This document shows positions 1 to 7,435 of a DNA stretch of 16,052 nucleotides, one piece after another. Source of the DNA: a bacterium (GTDB taxonomy: Bacteria; Bacteroidota; Bacteroidia; Bacteroidales; Muribaculaceae). The stretch spans positions 1 to 16,052 of the forward strand of contig SFVH01000040.1 of the NCBI GenBank assembly GCA_004561555.1, in the 5' to 3' direction. The notes beneath the pieces are model-generated. The model worked only from the letters and a program-made list of their open reading frames with translations, did no database searches and had not been told where the DNA came from. Numbering within the stretch: position 1 is the stretch's first letter; each line of letters starts with the position of its first letter. Position numbers and translations under genes: made by a program.

Positions 1-3000
1 CATGGGTCATTGCGTCCCACCTTCGGACCTACCTTAATAGGCGACGTTGGGGCTGTGCGCTGAGGCCCTCTTGCTGCCTGACGTTGAGCATCCTGACCGG
101 GATACTCCTCCTTGTGAGCGGTGTAACGACTCATATCGGGGCGCGGCATCGGGCGTGCCGGAGCCACGGGCTCAGGCGACGGCATTGTCGGGCTTACCGA
201 AGTGTTGCCGCCGGCAGGCGAATCAGATTGTTGCGACGGTGCGGGACGACTCACTGCCGAAGCGGGAATCTGCCCACGCATCAACGATGCCACAGCCTTA
301 GCGTTCATCGCATCGAGCATACCGTCAAACATCTTAAAGGATTCGATTTTATATATTACCAACGGGTCTTTTTGCTCGTAGCTGGCATTTTGCACCGACT
401 GTCGCAATTGGTCGAGTTCACGAAGATGCTCCTTCCAAGCCTCATCGATTGACATCAAAAGGATTGCTTTTTGCCACGATTTAGCGATGTTCTTGCAGTC
501 GCAGTCGTAAGCCTCTTTTAGGTCGACTGAAATACCAAACATTCTCTTTCCGTCGGTTATAGGCACTCTCACCATTCCTTGACCGCCACGATTTTCGACG
601 ATATCTTTGATTACCGGAGATGCCATTTCAGCCATCTTCTCAGAGCGGGCATTGAAAGTGTCGACAGCCTTCTTGTAGATAGCATTCGTTTGCTCGGCGA
701 CATTCATCTTGTTGTAAGCCTCCTCATCAAAAGGCAGCTCCACACCGAGCGAAGTGAGCACATCCATCGAGAGGTCTTGATAGTCGTCGGCAGCGCCGTA
801 ACGCTTCACGATATTCTCGACCGTTTCATAAATCATATTCATGATATCGATGCCGATGCGTTCGCCCATCAGCGCGTGGTGGCGGCGCGAATAAATCACC
901 TTGCGTTGAGCATTCATCACGTCATCGTATTCAAGGAGACGCTTACGGATGCCGAAGTTGTTTTCTTCCACACGCTTTTGCGCGTTTTCGATTGATTTGG
1001 TCACCATCTTAGCCTCGATAGCTTCGCCTTCTTTCAAACCGAGGCGGTCGAGGAGTTTCACCACACGGTCGGTGGCAAAGAGTCGCATCACGGTGTCTTC
1101 AAACGACACGAAGAACACCGAGCTACCCGGGTCGCCCTGACGTCCCGAACGACCTCTCAACTGACGGTCAACGCGGCGCGACTCGTGGCGCTCCGTACCG
1201 ATAATTGCAAGACCGCCGGCAGCTTTTACCTCAGGAGTAAGCTTGATGTCGGTACCACGTCCTGCCATATTGGTGGCGATAGTCACTACAGCTTTCTGCC
1301 CGGCATGCGCCACAATCTCCGCTTCCTTCTGATGAAGCTTTGCATTGAGCACATTATGAGGGATGTGACGCAGAGTCAGCATACGACTGAGAAGCTCGGA
1401 GATTTCCACCGAAGTGGTGCCCACGAGCACCGGACGACCGGCATCGACCATATGCTGAATTTCTTCAATCACTGCGGCATATTTTTCTTTCTTTGTCTTA
1501 TACACACGGTCGTTCATATCCACACGCAACACCGGACGATTGGTGGGGATAGTGACAACATCGAGTTTGTAGATATCCCAAAACTCGCCGGCTTCGGTTT
1601 CAGCCGTACCCGTCATACCTGCAAGCTTGTGATACATGCGGAAGTAGTTTTGAAGAGTGATAGTGGCAAAAGTCTGAGTAGCGGCTTCCACTTTCACGCC
1701 TTCCTTAGCTTCGATGGCTTGGTGCAATCCGTCGCTATATCGGCGACCTTCCATAATACGTCCCGTTTGCTCATCGACGATTTTGATTTTTCCGTCGTCG
1801 ATTACATATTCCACGTCTTTATCAAAAAGAGTGTAAGCTTTAAGGAGCTGATTTACGGTGTGCACGCGCTCCGCCTTGATGGCATAATTTTGGGCATATG
1901 CGGCTTTCTTTTCAGCCTTTTCTTCAGGCGACAGATTCTCGGTTTCAAGGCTTGACAACTGAGCGGCGATGTCGGGAAGGATGAAGAAAGAAGGGTCGTC
2001 GCTGGTGCCTGTAAGCACATCGATACCCTTGTCGGTGAGCTCGATGCCACGATTTTTCTCATCAATGACGAAAAACAACGGGTCGGTGATTTCCGGCATC
2101 CTCTTATTGTTTTCCTGCATAAATATTTTCTCTGTCTCGAGCATCAACGGCTTGATACCCTCTTGCGAGAGATATTTGATGAGCGGGCCATATTTTGGCA
2201 ATCCCTTGAATGCGCGAAACAACAAGCGCGCCCCCTCTTCACGGGTGGCTTTGTCGGAGGAAGCAATCTTCGCCTTTGCATCGGTGAGCAACGAGGTGAC
2301 GAGCTTGCGCTGAGCATTGTAAAGGCGCTCCACATTGGGCTTGAATTGCTCAAACATCTGGTCGTCGCCCTTCGCCACCGGACCGGAGATAATGAGTGGA
2401 GTACGAGCATCGTCGATAAGCACGGAGTCGACCTCATCGACAATGGCATAGTTATGCGGACGTTGCACAAGGTCGTCGGGTGTGGTAGCCATATTGTCGC
2501 GCAGATAGTCGAAGCCGAACTCGTTGTTAGTACCGAAAGTGATGTCTGCTTCATACGCCTTGCGACGTTGCAGAGTGTTAGGTTCGTGCTTATCGATGCA
2601 ATCCACCGACAAGCCGTGGAACATATACAACGGACCCATCCACTCGGAGTCGCGCTTGGCGAGGTAGTCGTTGACGGTCACCATGTGAACACCATTGCCG
2701 GTAAGGGCATTGAGGAACACCGGGAGAGTAGCCACGAGTGTCTTACCTTCACCGGTAGCCATCTCGGCAATCTTGCCTTGATGGAGCACAATGCCGCCGA
2801 TGAGCTGCACATCGTAGTGCACCATATCCCAAACCACCTCATTGCCACCTGCCACCCAGCGATTTTTATAGATAGCTTTATCGCCGTCGATAGTGACAAA
2901 ATCTTTGCCTTGAGCTGCGAGTTCGCGGTCGAAGTCGGAGGCTGTCACTTCAATAGTTTCATTACCGGCAAACCGACGTGCTGTCTCTCTGACGAGAGCA

Positions 3001-3332
3001 AACACTTCGGGGAGATATTTATCAAGTTCCCCTTCAAGGACATCGAGAATATTTTTTTCGATGTCGTCGATTTTCGCCCAATACGGCTCGCGCTTGTCGT
3101 AGTCAATCGCTTCGATAGATTTTTTGATATCGACAATCTCTTGTCGCTTATCGGCAACACTGCTCTGAATGGCGTTGCGTATCTCAGCTACCTTGCTACG
3201 CAAATCATCGTTGGAGAGCCCCTCAAGAGTGGGGTAAATCTCATTGATTTTTGCTACAATCGGCTGAATCTCCCGCAAGTCACGTTGCGACTTGTTGCCG
3301 AACATTTTTTTAAGGAAATCATTGAATCCCAT
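1..3332 (-). CDS. secA: Preprotein translocase ATPase subunit SecA (C-terminus cut by window edge)
   Basis: SecA is the ATPase motor that drives unfolded preproteins through the SecYEG channel of the inner membrane. The minus-strand frame is open from the ATG at 3330-3332 to the window edge, about 1110 codons. The N-terminus MGFNDFLKKMFGNKSQRDL is typical of Bacteroidota SecA. Visible motifs are Walker A ATGEGKT (about residues 192-198), the DEAD-type box DEVDS (about 299-303) and the helicase motif RQLRGRSGRQGDPGSS near 1130-1160. Walker A lies about 90 residues later than in E. coli because of a charged, helical-looking N-terminal insertion (about residues 56-110), which is usual for this phylum. 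The C-terminal linker is rich in Pro, Gln and Arg. The window ends at VGRNDP, just where the CPCGSGKKYKxCH zinc motif would follow, so only about 15-20 residues are missing. The gene lies 58 bp downstream of the PafA-like gene and may be cotranscribed with it. No Shine-Dalgarno is visible in its A/T-rich leader. Confidence 0.97.
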   Translation of the reverse strand, partial: MGFNDFLKKMFGNKSQRDLREIQPIVAKINEIYPTLEGLSNDDLRSKVAEIRNAIQSSVADKRQEIVDIKKSIEAIDYDKREPYWAKIDDIEKNILDVLEGELDKYLPEVFALVRETARRFAGNETIEVTASDFDRELAAQGKDFVTIDGDKAIYKNRWVAGGNEVVWDMVHYDVQLIGGIVLHQGKIAEMATGEGKTLVATLPVFLNALTGNGVHMVTVNDYLAKRDSEWMGPLYMFHGLSVDCIDKHEPNTLQRRKAYEADITFGTNNEFGFDYLRDNMATTPDDLVQRPHNYAIVDEVDSVLIDDARTPLIISGPVAKGDDQMFEQFKPNVERLYNAQRKLVTSLLTDAKAKIASSDKATREEGARLLFRAFKGLPKYGPLIKYLSQEGIKPLMLETEKIFMQENNKRMPEITDPLFFVIDEKNRGIELTDKGIDVLTGTSDDPSFFILPDIAAQLSSLETENLSPEEKAEKKAAYAQNYAIKAERVHTVNQLLKAYTLFDKDVEYVIDDGKIKIVDEQTGRIMEGRRYSDGLHQAIEAKEGVKVEAATQTFATITLQNYFRMYHKLAGMTGTAETEAGEFWDIYKLDVVTIPTNRPVLRVDMNDRVYKTKKEKYAAVIEEIQHMVDAGRPVLVGTTSVEISELLSRMLTLRHIPHNVLNAKLHQKEAEIVAHAGQKAVVTIATNMAGRGTDIKLTPEVKAAGGLAIIGTERHESRRVDRQLRGRSGRQGDPGSSVFFVSFEDTVMRLFATDRVVKLLDRLGLKEGEAIEAKMVTKSIENAQKRVEENNFGIRKRLLEYDDVMNAQRKVIYSRRHHALMGERIGIDIMNMIYETVENIVKRYGAADDYQDLSMDVLTSLGVELPFDEEAYNKMNVAEQTNAIYKKAVDTFNARSEKMAEMASPVIKDIVENRGGQGMVRVPITDGKRMFGISVDLKEAYDCDCKNIAKSWQKAILLMSIDEAWKEHLRELDQLRQSVQNASYEQKDPLVIYKIESFKMFDGMLDAMNAKAVASLMRGQIPASAVSRPAPSQQSDSPAGGNTSVSPTMPSPEPVAPARPMPRPDMSRYTAHKEEYPGQDAQRQAARGPQRTAPTSPIKVGPKVGRNDP

Positions 3333-3390
3333 AATATTATTTTTTTGATTTTATTCAAACAATTATCACCCACACAAAAGCCATGGCGCA

Positions 3391-4980
3391 CTATTTGAGC
3401 GACATTGGCAACAGGCGAGCTGCGTTTGGAGAGCGTATGCGCAATAATCGTGCCACCGTGGGAGCCAGCAGAGCCGCATCGATGGGAGTGCTGATGGTCT
3501 GAGCACTCACACCCGGCGCAAGAATAAATGCCGGAGCGCTGACATTGGCGAGCGTACGAGTAGAAGTTTGCCCGGTGTTATAGTCATCAACCACTTTCCA
3601 TCCCGGAAGGATTTCGAGAAACACGTCGGCAGACTCCGAAGAAGTAATCGAGCGATGTAGCGCTTTAAGTGTCTCGCCACCGGGATTATTGAGGATTTCG
3701 TCGAAAGTGTATGCGGCATCCACCCCCGCCATACGTCGCAGGAAATTACCCGACTCCTTTCGTAGCTCCTCTACCGATATGTTTTTCTCCTTGGCGAGTT
3801 TTTCGTTAAGATATATTCTTTCGTTGAAATAACCGTTTACCCAATTACCGGTGCCATACACCGCCATGAGATACATATTGAGCAACGAAACGGCTTTCTT
3901 CGACGAAAATTCGCCTGTCGGGATGTTATATTTAGGCTCAGTGGCATAGACATCATCGAAATAGCCGGTGGAAGTGACGAAGATACACACATCCTTTCCA
4001 ACAGCCTTATCGATAGCGTCAAAGAGGCGTTGGAGCTGCTTGTCGAGCCTCAGATAAGTGTCTTGCAGCTCGATGCGGGTATCAGAATCAATGGCAAAAC
4101 CATAAGGAGCGGCGCAATAGGCGATGTTAATCATGTCGATTGCCGCATGATGCCCCAAATTCATATCATTGATGCAGTTGATAGCCACAGAGGTGACTTC
4201 CTCATTTACAAGAGCCGACTGCTTAAACTGCTCAATGGCATACAGCCCGGAGAAGGTGTATTTAAAGGGATAGTAGGTGCGATGGCGAGGCACATCGGGA
4301 TAGCGGTCGAGTGGCATCGACGGGCGCCACGACATAGTGTCGAGACGATGTCTAAACGGATTAATGCCGTTGCGGGTGGAGATTGTTGTGGGATAGTCTT
4401 TATAGAATGTCGATGAAGCCCACTTACCGGTCTTGTCGCTAATCCAAAAGGCTCCGTTCGCAGCATGGCCGGCAAGAATTATCGCCTGCTGAGCATCGGG
4501 CGCAATGGCATAGACGTCACCCATCCCTGCACCATCCATCTTCACCTCATCGCTGAGAGTACTCACCCTCAACGCCATTGGCGAGAGCGTCTCGTCGGTA
4601 GCATTTCCGATATATTTGGGGTCATTAAGAGTACGGAGCGACCTTCCCGACTCCTCGTTGAATGTAGTTGCGGCAGTGATGCCATTGACATTGGGATAAG
4701 CACCGGTATATATAAGCGCAATGGAGTTGATGCCGTCGGGTCGCGCAATGTCCATCTTAACATTCTCAAAATAAGCGCCATGCTGCATCAATCGCTTAAA
4801 TCCCCCGGTGGAGAAATGCTCTTGCAAAAGCTCCAAATAGTCGCTTCTCAACTGGTCGATGGTTATGCCCACCACTAATCGCGGACGCGGAGACACCGAC
4901 GACTGCGACAACGCCGACATTGCCACCAACGAGCACAACATCGACGCTACCAATCTGTTTATTTGTTTCCTTTTACGCAT
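3391..4980 (-). CDS. Exported PafA-like alkaline phosphatase superfamily protein, probably catalytically inactive
   Basis: This 529-aa protein has a signal peptide (about residues 1-25, basic start then a hydrophobic core ending ALSQ), so it should be periplasmic. The overall pattern matches the PafA/type I phosphodiesterase family. Fold landmarks include VVGITIDQLRSDY (36-48), YTGAYPNVNGI (91-101), ILAGHAANGAFW (168-179), LQDTYLRLDKQL (305-316) and a C-terminal segment containing APTVARLL. EmPafA is about 546 aa, so the length is full. Aligned by eye with EmPafA from memory, only the first metal ligand Asp (D42, EmPafA D38) survives. Nucleophile T79 aligns with G83, N100 with A104, K162 and R164 with D162 and Q164, D305 and H309 with P292 and A296, D352 and H353 with T338 and G339, and H486 with S473. 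I therefore infer a non-catalytic pseudoenzyme; its role is unknown. The start overlaps the end of the DUF4105 gene by 22 bp, implying translational coupling, and secA follows 58 bp downstream. Confidence 0.85.
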   Translation of the reverse strand: MRKRKQINRLVASMLCSLVAMSALSQSSVSPRPRLVVGITIDQLRSDYLELLQEHFSTGGFKRLMQHGAYFENVKMDIARPDGINSIALIYTGAYPNVNGITAATTFNEESGRSLRTLNDPKYIGNATDETLSPMALRVSTLSDEVKMDGAGMGDVYAIAPDAQQAIILAGHAANGAFWISDKTGKWASSTFYKDYPTTISTRNGINPFRHRLDTMSWRPSMPLDRYPDVPRHRTYYPFKYTFSGLYAIEQFKQSALVNEEVTSVAINCINDMNLGHHAAIDMINIAYCAAPYGFAIDSDTRIELQDTYLRLDKQLQRLFDAIDKAVGKDVCIFVTSTGYFDDVYATEPKYNIPTGEFSSKKAVSLLNMYLMAVYGTGNWVNGYFNERIYLNEKLAKEKNISVEELRKESGNFLRRMAGVDAAYTFDEILNNPGGETLKALHRSITSSESADVFLEILPGWKVVDDYNTGQTSTRTLANVSAPAFILAPGVSAQTISTPIDAALLAPTVARLLRIRSPNAARLLPMSLK

Positions 4981-5528
4981 TTCTTACCCACATAAACATT
5001 TGTGGCTGAACGCAGTAACACCGACAGCACTAATGGTAAAACAGCCACGTTAGCCTTCTGCGGTATCGCCCACCACGATGCCAACAAAATGAAAATGATT
5101 GCAAAGTTAATAAAATGGTAGCAATAAATCCACTTTTTAGCAGAATTTATCCAACAAGCCACAGCACCAATGAAACACAGAGGATTAACCCACAATATGT
5201 GCCAATTAGGAGAGGTGGCTTCGTGCTGCGAAAAAAATACCAGGAAAAACACCAAACAACCGGTCAATCCAAGTGCAAGAAACAGCAGCGAGTCAAACAG
5301 TCGTAAGGCGCGTTTTCTTCTCACATCGCGGTAAGAAATAAATATTGTGAACACCAAAAGAGCGCCAAACACAACCATAGGGGTGAAAAAAACCCCACCG
5401 TCGTCACCGGCAACACCGTCGTCGCCGTCAACAAGGATGCTCTCCTCCACGACCACCGGCTCTCCGTCGGCACGCCGGGCATCAGCCATTGCCTCACGTA
5501 GCAGCTCGGGAGCAAACAGACTCCGCAT
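4959..5528 (-). CDS. DUF4105 protein, C-terminal membrane part (out of frame with the N-terminal part)
   Basis: This is the downstream half of the broken gene. The frame is open from a TTG at 5555, but the first ATG is at 5526-5528, which I use; it overlaps the N-terminal frame by 35 bp. The start, MRSLFAPELLREAMADARRA, matches the part of DUF4105 proteins that precedes the membrane region. An acidic linker follows (about 30-45), then about five hydrophobic segments beginning with FFTPMVVFGALLVFTIFISY and ending near VLPLVLSVLLRSATNVYV. Together these form the usual polytopic C-terminal domain. The stop at 4959-4961 overlaps the start of the PafA-like gene. Reinitiation could in principle make this membrane fragment, but nothing in the sequence argues for it beyond the overlap. 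Confidence 0.7.
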   Translation of the reverse strand: MRSLFAPELLREAMADARRADGEPVVVEESILVDGDDGVAGDDGGVFFTPMVVFGALLVFTIFISYRDVRRKRALRLFDSLLFLALGLTGCLVFFLVFFSQHEATSPNWHILWVNPLCFIGAVACWINSAKKWIYCYHFINFAIIFILLASWWAIPQKANVAVLPLVLSVLLRSATNVYVGKKCVKGNK

Positions 5529-5997
5529 AAGCGACTCCGCCGACAGCCTTCTCAATCAAATCGCGAGGACGTGTGGCACAATTATTCAGCACATAATTGT
5601 AGCGATAAGTGCGGTTTTCGGGAAGGCAAAGGCTGTCGAGGGTAGCAACCAATGCAGTCACTTCCTTCGGATGAAGATTAAGCCTCTGCTCCTTCACTTG
5701 CGAATGGCGTTGAGCATATTGCGGCAAGAAATAAGCGGTGGGATAGCAAGCCACGAAATAGTCGGTTTCGCCCTTCACGAAACGATATACAAATCCCGGC
5801 TCATCGAAAGAAAACATTCCGAAGTTATACACCACATCAATGCCTCGCGCATCAACTACGCGGATAGCCGTATGGCCGTAAATCTCGTACACTTCGCTCC
5901 CGGGCGAACAGGTGAGCAGGCTCACTGCGGGAGACTGTGCAGCCACTGCGGCTACGAGCGCCCAAACCGCCAAAAATATTATCGACAATCTTTTCAT
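5494..5997 (-). CDS. DUF4105 protein, N-terminal part (signal peptide and periplasmic domain)
   Basis: This frame of 167 codons is the upstream half of the broken gene. Residues 1-20 form a signal peptide (MKR, hydrophobic core, AVAAQ). The body has DUF4105 hallmarks: LLTCSPGSEVYEIYGHTAIR (27-46), then a GMFSFDEPGFVYRFVKGETDY block, and YNYVLNNCATRPRDLIEK ending near residue 150. H42 and C140 stand where a permuted NlpC/P60-like or papain-like fold would place its His and Cys. That enzymatic reading is inference, since the family has no firmly established activity known to me. The last residues (AESVCSRAAT) run past the break and look unrelated to the family. The ATG at 5995-5997 lies 14 bp downstream of a TACTTTTG -7 element. 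If expressed alone, the product would be a soluble periplasmic fragment without its membrane anchor. Confidence 0.8.
   Translation of the reverse strand: MKRLSIIFLAVWALVAAVAAQSPAVSLLTCSPGSEVYEIYGHTAIRVVDARGIDVVYNFGMFSFDEPGFVYRFVKGETDYFVACYPTAYFLPQYAQRHSQVKEQRLNLHPKEVTALVATLDSLCLPENRTYRYNYVLNNCATRPRDLIEKAVGGVAYAESVCSRAAT
5519..5540. repeat. Pair of 8-bp direct repeats at the DUF4105 break
   Basis: GACTCCGC occurs at 5519-5526 and again at 5533-5540, a 14-bp period, within the 62-bp interval where the DUF4105 frame must change. Short direct repeats are common at slippage or deletion junctions. With only 8 bp the match could be chance. Confidence 0.5.
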
Positions 5998-6011
5998 CTA
6001 CTATTTTTTTA

Positions 6012-6019
6012 CAAAAGTA
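6012..6019 (-). promoter_or_regulatory. Bacteroidota -7 element for the DUF4105/PafA-like/secA run
   Basis: On the minus strand the sequence TACTTTTG fits the Bacteroidota sigma-ABfr consensus TAnnTTTG exactly. It lies 14 bp upstream of the DUF4105 ATG, giving a very short leader. No good TTTG is seen at the expected -33 spacing, so strength is uncertain. No equally good element was found in the 58 bp before secA, which suggests secA may rely on this promoter or on one inside the upstream genes. Confidence 0.5.
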
Positions 6020-6020
6020 G

Positions 6021-6032
6021 TGATAATTATCA
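6021..6032. promoter_or_regulatory. Perfect 12-bp palindrome, possible operator
   Basis: TGATAATTATCA is its own reverse complement. It lies one base upstream of the minus-strand -7 element at 6012-6019, inside the -33/-7 spacer, where a repressor would block polymerase. It is AT-rich and short, so chance is possible. Confidence 0.35.
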
Positions 6033-6080
6033 ATATAAGAAGATTTACCCTTGTCGGTTTCAAATATTTAAGAGTTTTAT

Positions 6081-6113
6081 TTGACGATTTTCGCCGTATA
6101 ATCCGTATCTTTG
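6081..6113 (+). promoter_or_regulatory. Promoter for ndh and the downstream gene run
   Basis: TATCTTTG at 6106-6113 matches TAnnTTTG exactly. A TTTG at 6080-6083 lies 22 bp upstream as the -33 element, close to the usual 19-21 bp spacing. Transcription should begin near 6120, leaving a short A-rich leader before the ATG at 6146. This is the only good promoter seen ahead of the five-gene plus-strand run. Confidence 0.65.
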
Positions 6114-6145
6114 CATAATATAGGTAAAAAAGAAATCAAAACATT

Positions 6146-7417
6146 ATGGCAGCACAAGAACATATAGTGATTATCGGTGGCGGCTTTGCAGGCATCAATC
6201 TCGCCAAGCGATTAGACAAAAATAAATATCGTACTACCATCATTGACAAAAATAATTTTCACAGTTTTCCGCCCCTATTTTATCAGATAGCCTCTTCGGG
6301 TTTGGAGCCCGGCAGCATCTCGTTTCCTTTTCGGCGGGAAATGCGGCGTATGAAGGCGGCAAACTTCCATTTAGGGAAGGTACTGTCGATAGACACGGCG
6401 CAACAAGTGGTGACCACACAATTTGAAAACATCCCCTATGATAAACTCGTAATAGCCTCCGGCACTACCAACAATTTTTTTAACAATCCGGAGCTTATAG
6501 AGAAAGTACATACACTGAAGTCGACAGCCGAGGCAATCCGCTTGCGTAACGAAATCCTCGACCGCTTGGAGCGCGCTTGCGTCACGACCGACGAGAAGCG
6601 ACGTCGCCAACTTCTTAGTTTTGTAGTGGTGGGTGGCGGCCCTACCGGTGTGGAAATTGCCGGTGCATTAGGCGAGATGAAACGCTACATTTTGAAGAAA
6701 GAATATCCGGAGATTTCGCCCGATGATGTGAGGGTAATCTTGGTGGAAGGCACCGACCGCTTCCTACGCACAATGAGCGAGCGAGCATCTCGCGATGCGA
6801 AGGTGTATCTTGGCCATCTAATGATAGAGACCCGTCTGAATTGCTTTATGAGTTCGTATGAAGACAATGTCGTGAAGCTCTCCTCCGGCGAAGAAATCTA
6901 TTGTGAGACATTGATATGGACAGCCGGAGTGACCGGCAACGTCATCAAAGGCATCAACAAAGAGAGCATCACTCGCGGCAACCGATATATCATCGACAGC
7001 CAATGCAAAATCAAAGGCTACGACAATCTCTATGCATTGGGCGACATAGCCTTTCTCGGCGATGACAGCCATCCACAAGGCTATCCGCAAGTGGCACAAG
7101 TGGCAATCCAGCAAGCCTGCCACCTTGCCAATGTGCTTAACAAAGGCATCACCGCTCCCTTTACATATGTAGACAAGGGGTCGATGGCTACGGTGGGACG
7201 CAATCGCGCCGTATGCGACTTGAAGTTCGGATATATGTATGGGCGACCGGCATGGATAACGTGGATGTTTATCCATCTGATTTCCATCTTGGGGATGCGC
7301 AACAAGGTGAATGTGCTCATCAATTGGATTTGGGCATATATCTTCTATACCAACTCATTACGTCTGCTCTTGCGCCCGGTGAAATATCCGACACGCAAAC
7401 ATTGGGTGGATGAATAA
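6146..7417 (+). CDS. ndh: Type II NADH dehydrogenase (NDH-2), FAD-dependent NADH:quinone oxidoreductase
   Basis: NDH-2 oxidises NADH and passes the electrons to membrane quinone without pumping ions. The 423-aa protein has an N-terminal FAD-binding Rossmann motif IIGGGFAG (9-16) and a second dinucleotide motif, for NADH, VVGGGPTGVEIAGAL starting near 161 (glycines 163-165). The FAD-contacting ALGDIAF lies around Asp300. The stretch KNNFHSFPPLFYQIASSGLEP at about 36-56 is typical of Bacteroidota NDH-2. The C-terminal 60 residues are hydrophobic and amphipathic (WITWMFIHLISILGM, VLINWIWAYIFY), fitting membrane anchoring rather than a true transmembrane protein. It is the first gene after the promoter at 6081-6113. 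The next gene starts 18 bp after its stop, so cotranscription is likely. The length and motifs are ordinary for the family. Confidence 0.92.
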   Translation: MAAQEHIVIIGGGFAGINLAKRLDKNKYRTTIIDKNNFHSFPPLFYQIASSGLEPGSISFPFRREMRRMKAANFHLGKVLSIDTAQQVVTTQFENIPYDKLVIASGTTNNFFNNPELIEKVHTLKSTAEAIRLRNEILDRLERACVTTDEKRRRQLLSFVVVGGGPTGVEIAGALGEMKRYILKKEYPEISPDDVRVILVEGTDRFLRTMSERASRDAKVYLGHLMIETRLNCFMSSYEDNVVKLSSGEEIYCETLIWTAGVTGNVIKGINKESITRGNRYIIDSQCKIKGYDNLYALGDIAFLGDDSHPQGYPQVAQVAIQQACHLANVLNKGITAPFTYVDKGSMATVGRNRAVCDLKFGYMYGRPAWITWMFIHLISILGMRNKVNVLINWIWAYIFYTNSLRLLLRPVKYPTRKHWVDE

Positions 7418-7435
7418 CCATAAACTACACAGCAA

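Larger units (their letters stand above)
4959..5997 (-). pseudogene. DUF4105 membrane protein gene, disrupted by internal deletion and frame change
   Basis: Two overlapping minus-strand frames together make up one DUF4105 protein. The first frame carries the signal peptide and periplasmic domain and stops at 5494. The second carries the rest of the domain and the membrane segments, and stops at 4959. The second frame is offset by one base, as left by a loss of 3n+2 bases or a gain of one base. Recalled Bacteroidales homologues are about 390 aa. They contain some 45 residues, including a PW..FGIDL-like segment, between the NC-x-TR-x-RD-x-IE motif and the FAP-x-x-L motif. Here these two motifs are almost adjacent, at about 5550-5580 and 5505-5520. 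The simplest reading is an internal deletion of roughly 135-140 bp that also broke the frame. An assembly error cannot be excluded. A promoter lies just upstream, and the gene is first in the run leading to secA. Confidence 0.75.

Noticed and set aside
1..62. Possible premature end or frameshift of secA at the left edge
   Set aside because: The frame reads cleanly through the conserved VGRNDP up to the edge, so the gene is cut by the window and not by a mutation.
3361..3368. A half-match to the 6021-6032 palindrome (TGATAATT on the minus strand) upstream of secA, and a similar word near 14250-14260
   Set aside because: Only 8-10 bp of AT-rich sequence match, which is expected by chance in intergenic DNA of this kind. 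Not strong enough to propose a shared regulon.
2163..3398. A 411-codon plus-strand open frame, and other long plus-strand frames over 579-1955
   Set aside because: They lie antisense to the well-supported secA frame and their translations match no family I recognise. They are mirror frames of a conserved gene.
5494..5555. Programmed ribosomal frameshifting as the explanation for the split DUF4105 gene
   Set aside because: No slippery heptamer or stable downstream hairpin is apparent in the overlap, and a family segment of about 45 residues is also missing, which frameshifting alone would not explain.
5347..6084. A 245-codon plus-strand open frame across the DUF4105 locus
   Set aside because: It is antisense to two frames with clear DUF4105 motifs, a signal peptide and membrane segments, and its own translation is low-complexity at the start and unlike any family.
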